Part shown: piece after piece, positions 57,612 to 64,000 of the stretch
How the letters are laid out: every line of letters starts with the position of its first letter
Numbering within the stretch: position 1 is the stretch's first letter
Assembly: GCF_020819595.1 (NCBI RefSeq)
Contig: NZ_JAJHNP010000006.1
Span: 372,001 to 436,000 of the forward strand
Reading direction: 5' to 3'
Source: Streptomyces barringtoniae
Lineage (GTDB): Bacteria > Actinomycetota > Actinomycetes > Streptomycetales > Streptomycetaceae
DNA length: 64,000 bases
The notes under the pieces: model-generated
What the model was told of the DNA's origin: nothing
Seen by the model: only the letters and a program-made list of their open reading frames with translations
Database searches by the model: none
Position numbers and translations under genes: made by a program

Positions 57612-58520
57612 CTACTGTCGCCGTTTCGGAACCGCCACCCGCAGCAGGTCGTGCGCCACGGTCAGCTCGCCCTCGAAGCCGGCCGCCCGCGCCTGCCGCT
57701 CGAACTCCTCGGGTTCGGTGTAGCGCTGGCTGAAGTGGGTGAGGACGAGGTGCCGTGCGCCCGCGTCCCGGGCGACGGCGGCGGCCTGCCCGGCGGTCAG
57801 GTGGCCGTGCTCCACGGCCAGTTCGATGTCCTCGTCCAGGAAGGTCGACTCGATGACGAGCAGATCGCAGCCCTCCGCGAGCGCGTGCACGCCGTCGCAC
57901 AGCCGGGTGTCCATGACGAACGCGAACCGCTGCCCGCGCCGCACCTCGCTGACGTCGTCCAGCGCGACGTCCCCCAGCCGGCCCTCGCGCTGCAGCCGGC
58001 CGACGTCCGGGCCCTTGATCCCGTGCGCCGCGAGCCGGTCGGGCAGCATGCGGCGGCCGTCGGGTTCGATCAGCCGGTAGCCGTAGGACTCGACCGGATG
58101 CGACAGCCTGCGGGCCTCCAGCGTGTACGACGGGGTCACCGCGAGGATGCCGTCGGCGGCGACCGGCGCCTCGGTGATGCCGACCGTCTCGCGGTAGGCC
58201 GTGGCGTACCGGAGGCGGTCGAAGAAGCGCTGCCCGGAGTGCGGGTAGTACGCGGTGACCTGGTGCGGCACCTGGTCGAGGTTGATCCGCTGGATGACAC
58301 CGGCGAGGCCGAGGGAGTGGTCGCCGTGGAAGTGGGTGACGCAGATGCGGTTCAGGTCGTGGGCGGCGACCCCGGCGCGCACCATCTGCCGCTGGGTGCC
58401 CTCGCCGGGGTCGAACAGGATGCCCTCGCCGTCCCACCTCAGCAGATAGCCGTTGTGGTTGCGGTGCCGGGTCGGCACCTGGCTGGCGGTGCCGAGGATC
58501 ACCAGTTCACGTACGGACAC
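57612..58520 (-). CDS. rnz: Ribonuclease Z
   Basis: 302 residues, metallo-beta-lactamase fold. Zinc motif [11 protein letters not shown], then the flexible exosite arm region around the LVIEST and HFSQRY segments. It trims tRNA 3' ends. GTG 58520; separated from the HIT gene by 6 bp, so co-transcribed. Confidence 0.95.
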   Translation of the reverse strand: MSVRELVILGTASQVPTRHRNHNGYLLRWDGEGILFDPGEGTQRQMVRAGVAAHDLNRICVTHFHGDHSLGLAGVIQRINLDQVPHQVTAYYPHSGQRFFDRLRYATAYRETVGITEAPVAADGILAVTPSYTLEARRLSHPVESYGYRLIEPDGRRMLPDRLAAHGIKGPDVGRLQREGRLGDVALDDVSEVRRGQRFAFVMDTRLCDGVHALAEGCDLLVIESTFLDEDIELAVEHGHLTAGQAAAVARDAGARHLVLTHFSQRYTEPEEFERQARAAGFEGELTVAHDLLRVAVPKRRQ

Positions 58521-58526
58521 GGCCGG

Positions 58527-58880
58527 TCATCCGGGGGGCCACTGCAGGCCACGGCCGCCGAGGACGTGCGCGTGGGCGTGCCAGACGGTCTGGCCGGCGC
58601 CGGAGCCGGTGTTGAAGACGATGCGGTAGCTGTCGAGCTTCTCCTCGTCGGCCACGGCCTGGGTCTCGGCGAGGACGTCGGCGGCGAGCTGTGGCGCTTC
58701 GGCGCCGAGCACGGCGGCGTCCTTGTAGTGGGCCTTGGGGATCACCAGGATGTGGGTGGGGGCCTGCGGGTTTATGTCCCGGAAGGCGACGGTGGTGTCT
58801 GTCTCGCGGACGATCGTCGCCGGGATCGTACCCGCGACGATCTTGCAGAACAGGCAGTCGTCCTGCGGTTCGCCGGCCAT
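58527..58880 (-). CDS. HIT-family nucleotide hydrolase
   Basis: 117 residues. Histidine triad HAHAHV (101-106) with the CLFCKIVAG zinc-like N terminus (Cys9, Cys12). HinT-type enzyme that hydrolyses aminoacyl-AMP or adenosine phosphoramidates. ATG 58880. It follows the tricorn protease gene by 49 bp and precedes rnz in an operon-like run. Confidence 0.93.
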   Translation of the reverse strand: MAGEPQDDCLFCKIVAGTIPATIVRETDTTVAFRDINPQAPTHILVIPKAHYKDAAVLGAEAPQLAADVLAETQAVADEEKLDSYRIVFNTGSGAGQTVWHAHAHVLGGRGLQWPPG

Positions 58881-58929
58881 GCGTGTGCCTCCTCACGCTG
58901 GTGATCAATACCGGTGCATCGTAGTCGTA

Positions 58930-61900
58930 TCAGGTGGGCATCCCGGGCGGAGCCTTCGCGGGCCGTTCCTCCAGTGCCTCTAGCGCGAGCCTCACCGCCT
59001 CGTCCAGCTGGGTGTCCCTGCCCGCCGCCCAGTCCTGGGGGCGCTGGACGACCTCCACATCGGGGTCCACCCCGTGGTTCTCCACGTCCCAGCCCACCCC
59101 CTCCAGCCACATCGCGTACTTCGGCTGGGTGACCAGGGTGCCGTCGACCAGGTGGTAACGGCTGTCGATGCCGATGACGCCGCCCCAGGTGCGGGTGCCG
59201 ACGACCGGGCCGATACCGAGGGCCTTGATCGCCGCGTTGACGATGTCGCCGTCGGAGCCGGAGAACTCGTTGGCGACGGCGACGACCGGGCCGCGCGGGG
59301 CGTCGAGGGGGTAGCTGGTGGGCCGCATGCCGCGCGGGAGGTCCCAGCCGATGATGCGGCGGGCCAGCTTCTCCACGACCAGTTGGGAGGTGTGGCCGCC
59401 GCGGTTCTCGCGGACGTCGACCACGAGCCCTTCGCGGGCCACCTCCACGCGCAGGTCCCGGTGGATCTGTGCCCAGCCGGGGGCCTGCATGTCGGGGACG
59501 TGCAGGTAGCCGAGCCGGCCGTCGGAGGCGGCGTGGACGTGGGCGCGGCGGTCGGCGACCCAGGCGTGGTAGCGCAGGGGTTCCTCGTCGGCGATCGGGA
59601 TGACGACCGTGTGCCGGGGTTCGCCGCCGCCCGCAGGGGAGACCGTCAGCTCCACCGGGTGGCCCGCCGTGCCGACGAGCAGCGGACCCGGTCCCGTCAC
59701 CGGGTCGACCGAGTGGCCGGCGACGGCGATGATCGCGTCGCCGGGGCGGACGGCCACGCCGGGTGCGGCGAGCGGGGAACGTGCGTCCGGGTCGGAGGTC
59801 TCCGAGGGCAGGATGCGGTCGATGCGCCAACTGCCGTCCGGGTGACGGGAGATGTCGGCGCCGAGCAGACCGTGCCGGGGGCCGCCGCCACGGCCGCCGG
59901 AGGGCAGGACGTAGGCGTGCGAGGTGCCGAGTTCGCCGTGCAGCTCCCACAGGAGGTCGACGAGGTCGCTGTGGGTGGCGAGGCGGGACAGGAGCGGGCG
60001 GTAGCGGGCGAGGACGCCGGTCCAGTCGACGCCGCCGAGGTCGGGGCGCCAGAAGTGGTCGCGCATCAGGCGGCCGGTCTCGTCGTACATCTGGCGCCAC
60101 TCGGCGGCCGGGTCGAGGGTCTGCCGGATGCGGGCGAGGTCCACGCTGACGCTGGTGTCGCCGTCGTCGTCGGTGCCGGTGCGGCGGTCGCTGGGGACGA
60201 CCCGGAGCCGGTCGTCGCTCCACAGCAGCACGCGTTTGCCGTCGCCGCTGACCTCGAAGTGGTCGGCGTCGGAGGCCAGGTGTTCCAGACGCCGCTGGGC
60301 GAGGTCGTAGCGCTCCAGCTCGGTGTGCGGACCGGGGTCCCCGGGGTGGGCGCGGGCGGTGCCGAGGACGCCGTGCACGGGGTGGCGCAGCCAGAGCACG
60401 CCGTCCTTGGCGGCGCGCAGGGTGGAGTAGCGGCCGGCCTCGACCGGGAAGGGGACGATCCGGTCGGCGAGGCCTTCGAGGTCGATACGGGTGGCGGGGG
60501 TGCCCTCGCTCTCAGGGGTCTCGTCCTTGTCCGGGGTCTCGAAGGCGCGGCCGTGGCGCTGCGGGCCGAAGGGCGAGGGTGTGGTGGCGGCGAGGGTGAT
60601 CAGGTGCGGGCGGGCGCCGACCACGAAGGCGAGGTCGAAGACGTGCTCGTCGTAGACGGGGTCGAAGGCGCGGTTGGACAGGAAGGCGAGGTGTTTGCCG
60701 TCGAGGGTGAAGGCGGGGGCGTAGTCCTGGAAGCGGAGCGGGGTCGCCTCGGTGACCGACAGGTCGGTGGTGTGGGCGATGCGCAGCTGGGAGAGCGGGC
60801 GCGGGCCGGGGTGGGCCCAGGCGAGCCAGGCCGAGTCGGGTGAGAAGGCGAGGCCGGAGACCTCGCCGTCGTCGCTGCTGTCGACCTCGCGGATCTCTCC
60901 GGTCTCGCGTTCGACGAGCAGCAGCCGTCCGTCGTGCGCGGCCACGGCGGCCCGGCTGCCGTCGGGGGCCATGGCCAGCTCCAGCACCCGGCCGAGCTGT
61001 CCGGCGGCCAGCCGGCGGGGCGGGGCGCCCGGTACCGTCCCGGTCGCGGGGGCGAACTCCAGGGCGTCGTCGCCCTCCGCGTCCGTCACCCACACCACCC
61101 ACTCCTCGCCCTCGGCGCGGAAGGCGCGCGGCATCCGGGCGCGGACCCCGGGGGTGGCGGCGAGGGCACGGGCGGGCCCGGAGCGGTGGGTGACCCAGTG
61201 GATCCCGCCGCGCACGCAGACGGCGCTGCCGCGCGCGGTGTGGTCCGGGGCCGCCTCGCCGAACCAGCGGGCGGCGTCCACCGGACGGGCGCGCAGGTCG
61301 ATCCGGGGGCCGCCGAGGCGCACGTCCAGCCGGCGCGGCTCGGCGCCCTCCAGGTCGTCCAGCAGCCACAGTTCACCGGCCGAGCTGTAGACGACACGGC
61401 TGCCGTCGCCGGAGGCGTGCCGGGCGTAGAAGCCGTCGAGCACGGTGTGGCGGCGCAGGTCGGAGCCGTCGGCGAGGGAGGAGTAGAGGGCGCCGGTGCC
61501 CTCGTGGTCGGAGAGAAAGGCGATGCGGTCCCCGGCCCACACCGGACGCTCGATGTTGCCGTCGACGTCCTCGTGCAGCCGGACGAACTCGCCGTTCCCC
61601 TCCCGGTCGATCCACAGCTTGCCCGCCGTGCCGCCCCGGTAGCGCTTCCAGTGGGCGGCCTCGCGGCCCATCGGCGCGGACAGCAGCACGGTGGCGGGGC
61701 CGAAGGCCACATCGCCGACCGGGCCGTACGGGAGGGTCTCGGCGGGTCCGCCGTCCAGCGGGACGGCGTACGCCCAGCTGTGGCGGAAGCTGTGCCGGCC
61801 GTGGGCGCCGAGCGCGAGCACCCGCCCGTCGGCGGTCCAGCCGAGCACCTCGGTACGGCGGTTGCCCCAGTGGGTCAGCCGGTCGGCGGGGCCGCCGTCG

Positions 61901-62124
61901 ACGGGGGCGACATGCACCTCGGGCGCGCCGTCACGGGTGGAGGTCCAGGCCAGGTGCCGTCCGTCCGGCGATATCCGGGGCGAGGTCACCGGCATGTTGT
62001 CGGCGCTGACCCGCCAGGCCCGGCCGCCGTCGAGAGGCGCGAGCCATACGTCGTCCTCGGCGACGAAGGTCACCAGATCGCCATGCAGATGGGGGAATCG
62101 GAGATAGGCGGCACCCTGAGTCAC
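58930..62124 (-). CDS. Tricorn-like S41 serine protease
   Basis: 1064 residues. N-terminal PD40 beta-propeller repeats (1 to about 570), a second WD-like region (to about 680), a PDZ domain and a C-terminal S41 core. The Ser-His pair in GELGTSHAYVLP and nucleophile Ser957 in NEFSGSDGD are present. Tricorn peptidases finish degradation of proteasome products in the cytoplasm, which suits an actinobacterium with a proteasome. GTG 62124. No signal peptide. Confidence 0.92.
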   Translation of the reverse strand: MTQGAAYLRFPHLHGDLVTFVAEDDVWLAPLDGGRAWRVSADNMPVTSPRISPDGRHLAWTSTRDGAPEVHVAPVDGGPADRLTHWGNRRTEVLGWTADGRVLALGAHGRHSFRHSWAYAVPLDGGPAETLPYGPVGDVAFGPATVLLSAPMGREAAHWKRYRGGTAGKLWIDREGNGEFVRLHEDVDGNIERPVWAGDRIAFLSDHEGTGALYSSLADGSDLRRHTVLDGFYARHASGDGSRVVYSSAGELWLLDDLEGAEPRRLDVRLGGPRIDLRARPVDAARWFGEAAPDHTARGSAVCVRGGIHWVTHRSGPARALAATPGVRARMPRAFRAEGEEWVVWVTDAEGDDALEFAPATGTVPGAPPRRLAAGQLGRVLELAMAPDGSRAAVAAHDGRLLLVERETGEIREVDSSDDGEVSGLAFSPDSAWLAWAHPGPRPLSQLRIAHTTDLSVTEATPLRFQDYAPAFTLDGKHLAFLSNRAFDPVYDEHVFDLAFVVGARPHLITLAATTPSPFGPQRHGRAFETPDKDETPESEGTPATRIDLEGLADRIVPFPVEAGRYSTLRAAKDGVLWLRHPVHGVLGTARAHPGDPGPHTELERYDLAQRRLEHLASDADHFEVSGDGKRVLLWSDDRLRVVPSDRRTGTDDDGDTSVSVDLARIRQTLDPAAEWRQMYDETGRLMRDHFWRPDLGGVDWTGVLARYRPLLSRLATHSDLVDLLWELHGELGTSHAYVLPSGGRGGGPRHGLLGADISRHPDGSWRIDRILPSETSDPDARSPLAAPGVAVRPGDAIIAVAGHSVDPVTGPGPLLVGTAGHPVELTVSPAGGGEPRHTVVIPIADEEPLRYHAWVADRRAHVHAASDGRLGYLHVPDMQAPGWAQIHRDLRVEVAREGLVVDVRENRGGHTSQLVVEKLARRIIGWDLPRGMRPTSYPLDAPRGPVVAVANEFSGSDGDIVNAAIKALGIGPVVGTRTWGGVIGIDSRYHLVDGTLVTQPKYAMWLEGVGWDVENHGVDPDVEVVQRPQDWAAGRDTQLDEAVRLALEALEERPAKAPPGMPT

Positions 62125-62170
62125 CCCGTCACTGTACGCAGCGACGGGTGCATCCCGCCCGGTGTTCGGA

Positions 62171-62719
62171 TCACTTCCCCTCGACGGGCCAACAGGTGGG
62201 ATCGCCCTTGCACCACAGGGTCCTCGTGACGGTGACGGTCACGGTCGGCCTGCCGCCTCCCGGCTGACGGGTGGGCGGCCTGTACGTCGGTCCGTGCGTG
62301 GCGCCGCAGTCCCCGAGCCCGCTGACGCGGAACACCTGTCTGCCCCCGACCCTGGCGGTCAGATCGCCGCGCACACAGGCGCCGTCGACGGCCTTGGTCA
62401 CCTTCCCGGTGACGGTGATCTTCCGCCCGTCCTTGGTCTCGCCCCGGCAGTCGACGGAGACGACGGTGGTCGCGCTCGCCGAGGGCGCCTTCGCGGCCGG
62501 CCCGCCTCCCTCGCCGTAGTCGCCGGTACAGGTGAGCCAACTGACGTCGACATGCTGGTGCTTGAGCCTGGCCGTCGCGGTGGTGCCGGTGGTGTAGGCG
62601 ACGGACGCGGTGCTGAGAGCATCTGGCTGACAGGCCACAACGGCCGCACCGGTCCCCACGGCCAGCCCGGCGACAGCCAGGCCCCGCATCCCGCGTCGCT
62701 TCCCTCGCAAAACCCCCAT
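62171..62719 (-). CDS. Lipoprotein of unknown function with Cys-rich extracellular domain
   Basis: 182 residues. Basic N terminus, hydrophobic core and lipobox VVAC (about 27-30) indicate membrane attachment. The mature domain has paired Cys (CTGD, CRGE, CVRG, CGAT, CKGD, TCWP) that could form three disulphides, with repeated VTVTVT strands near the C terminus. Unknown family. ATG 62719; an in-frame ATG at 62689 is an alternative. Confidence 0.68.
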   Translation of the reverse strand: MGVLRGKRRGMRGLAVAGLAVGTGAAVVACQPDALSTASVAYTTGTTATARLKHQHVDVSWLTCTGDYGEGGGPAAKAPSASATTVVSVDCRGETKDGRKITVTGKVTKAVDGACVRGDLTARVGGRQVFRVSGLGDCGATHGPTYRPPTRQPGGGRPTVTVTVTRTLWCKGDPTCWPVEGK

Positions 62720-62776
62720 GCAGCGCAGAGTGCCACCGGCGGCGGCGACACGAAAGGTGACATACGGCCACTCACA

Positions 62777-62793
62777 GCGCCCCGAAGGGGCGC
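62777..62793. terminator. GCGCCCC-GAA-GGGGCGC hairpin (common Streptomyces element)
   Basis: 7-bp perfect arms (62777-62783 and 62787-62793) with GAA loop, followed by GGGGCTGT. This hairpin with its GGGGCTG tail is dispersed through Streptomyces genomes between genes. Here it lies 44 bp after the VOC gene stop and probably terminates it. Confidence 0.75.
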
Positions 62794-62836
62794 GGGGCTG
62801 TCTCTTCCGGTCGCGCCCTCGGCCGAGCCGGCGGAG

Positions 62837-63229
62837 CTACCCGCGCAGCAGCAGCCACTGCTGGAGTTCGACCAGGTTGCCCTCCGGGTCCTTGAGGTGG
62901 GCGACTCGCATGCGCTCTGTCATGGGGGCCGGGCCGTGGAGGACGATGGCGCCGCGGGAGGCGATCTCGGCGCAGTAGGCGTCCAGGTCGTCCACGCGCA
63001 GCACCACCAGCGAACGGTGACCGGTGGCCGTCTCTCCCAGCTCCTGAAGCACCTCGGCCATCATCGCCCGGTCCTGCAGCGCGATACCGGCCGAGCCGGC
63101 GTGCGGGCTGAACTTCTCGTACGGCCCTTCCGTCGCCCCGGACTGCGGCTTGAGGCCGAGGACGTCGGCGTAGAAGCGGTAGCAGGCGGCGAAGTCGGTG
63201 ACCAGGAGCCGTACTTGGGCGAGTTCCAC
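62837..63229 (-). CDS. VOC-superfamily (glyoxalase-like) protein
   Basis: 130 residues, two beta-alpha-beta-beta-beta repeats. The N-terminal RLLVTDFAACYRFYADVLG and C-terminal KDPEGNLVELQQW are typical vicinal-oxygen-chelate signatures. Possible metal-dependent dioxygenase, resistance or isomerase protein; function not determined. GTG 63229. 15 bp after rsmE on the same strand. Confidence 0.88.
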   Translation of the reverse strand: MELAQVRLLVTDFAACYRFYADVLGLKPQSGATEGPYEKFSPHAGSAGIALQDRAMMAEVLQELGETATGHRSLVVLRVDDLDAYCAEIASRGAIVLHGPAPMTERMRVAHLKDPEGNLVELQQWLLLRG

Positions 63230-63244
63230 GGTGTCCCCCAGGTG

Positions 63245-63997
63245 TCAGGACCAGCGTCCGGTGCGGCCCAGCAGCAGGGCCACGGCGGCGGTGCCGGCGG
63301 TCGATGTTCGCAGCACGGTAGGACCGAGGACGTACGCCTTCGCACCCGCCTCCTCGAAGAGCGCCAACTCGTCGCGCGCGACGCCGCCTTCGGGGCCGAC
63401 GACCAGCACGATCTCGCCCTCGGTGGGCAGTTCGGCGGTGGCCAGCGGCCGGCTCTCGTGCTCGAAGTCGGAGTGGAGCACGGCGGCGAAGTCGGCTTTG
63501 GCGAGAAGTGCGGCAACCTGCTTGGTGGTCGCCGCGTCCGCGACCTCCGGGAAGCGCAGCCGGCGGGACTGCTTGCCGGCCTCGCGCGCGGTGGCCCGCC
63601 ACTTGGCGAGCGCCTTGTGACCCCGCTCGCCCTTCCACTGGGTGATGCAGCGGGCGGCCTGCCAGGGCACGATCGCGTCGACGCCGGTCTCCGTCATCGT
63701 CTCCACGGCGAGTTCGCCCCGGTCGCCCTTGGGCAGCGCCTGTACGACGGTGATACGGGGGCTGGGCTCGGGCTCCACCGGGAATTCGTGAGGCTCCACC
63801 ACCAAGTGGTCCTTGCCCGACACACCGACGATCACCCCGGCCGCGCCCCGGCCCTTGCCGTCGGTCAGCACCACCTGCTCACCGGGCTGCAGCCGCCGTA
63901 CGGAGACCGCGTGCCGCCCCTCGGGGCCCGTGACGTCGACGACCGAGCCGGGACCCACGCCCTCCAGCGAGTCCACGACGAACACCGGCGCGGTCAT
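63245..63997 (-). CDS. rsmE: 16S rRNA m3U1498 methyltransferase
   Basis: 250 residues. N-terminal PUA-like RNA-binding domain (1-75) and a C-terminal SPOUT knot with VVGPEGGVARDEL and LGPTVLRTSTA. Uses SAM to methylate U1498 of 16S rRNA. ATG 63997, three bases from the window edge; dnaJ is expected just outside by synteny. Confidence 0.95.
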   Translation of the reverse strand: MTAPVFVVDSLEGVGPGSVVDVTGPEGRHAVSVRRLQPGEQVVLTDGKGRGAAGVIVGVSGKDHLVVEPHEFPVEPEPSPRITVVQALPKGDRGELAVETMTETGVDAIVPWQAARCITQWKGERGHKALAKWRATAREAGKQSRRLRFPEVADAATTKQVAALLAKADFAAVLHSDFEHESRPLATAELPTEGEIVLVVGPEGGVARDELALFEEAGAKAYVLGPTVLRTSTAGTAAVALLLGRTGRWS

Positions 63998-64000
63998 CGC

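Overview
The window comes from a Streptomyces chromosome or that of a very close relative. The GC content is uniformly very high with strong third-position bias. Genes start often at GTG and overlap by GTGA or ATGA. The operators fit streptomycete regulators (DasR, Zur and GlnR type). The backbone runs in the order rsmE, HIT, rnz, adenine deaminase, phoH, ybeY, corC, cdd-like, era, leuA, recO, uppS, zur, znuBCA, glyS, which is a familiar Streptomyces core segment. No tRNA, rRNA, CRISPR array, insertion sequence or phage gene was seen.

Layout. 0-7.3 kb is accessory: an Xre/MmyB regulator divergent from an MFS exporter, a small zinc-ribbon protein, a repeat-containing secreted protein, an aldo/keto reductase-TetR operon, a DasR-type chitinase and an endonuclease/exonuclease/phosphatase. 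7.4-15.7 kb is core: glyS, the zinc uptake operon znuACB with zur, a YcxB-like protein, a secreted histidine phosphatase, uppS and recO. 15.7-17.4 kb holds a DhbE-like adenylate ligase without its C-terminal domain and a pair of translationally coupled tiny genes. 17.7-29.4 kb looks like a sialic-acid or amino-sugar scavenging locus: a family-5 ABC importer (with a fused permease-ATPase), a NanA/DapA-family aldolase, and, convergent to it, an MMPL-sensor kinase-response regulator-sialidase operon. 29.6-38.5 kb has a TerB-like protein, leuA with a leucine-rich leader peptide, a protealysin-like protease with its emfourin partner, a GH1 glucosidase with an MFS transporter, and an SDR/Xre pair. 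38.5-51.6 kb carries era and the phoH-ybeY-corC block, separated by about 9 kb that holds an amtB-PII pair with a GlnR-like box, a WxL/DUF916 surface cluster, a degenerate cytidine deaminase, a second Xre/MFS pair and an S66 peptidase. 51.7-56.6 kb is a glucarate catabolic cluster with a divergent MFS. 56.6-64 kb is core housekeeping: adenine deaminase, RNase Z, HIT protein, tricorn protease, a lipoprotein, a VOC protein and RsmE.

Functional themes are extracellular polymer and sugar scavenging (chitin, sialic acid, beta-glucosides, glucarate), metal and nitrogen homeostasis (Zur, GlnR), and small regulator-transporter modules inserted between core genes. Functional names are from recognition of family motifs only; no database search was possible.
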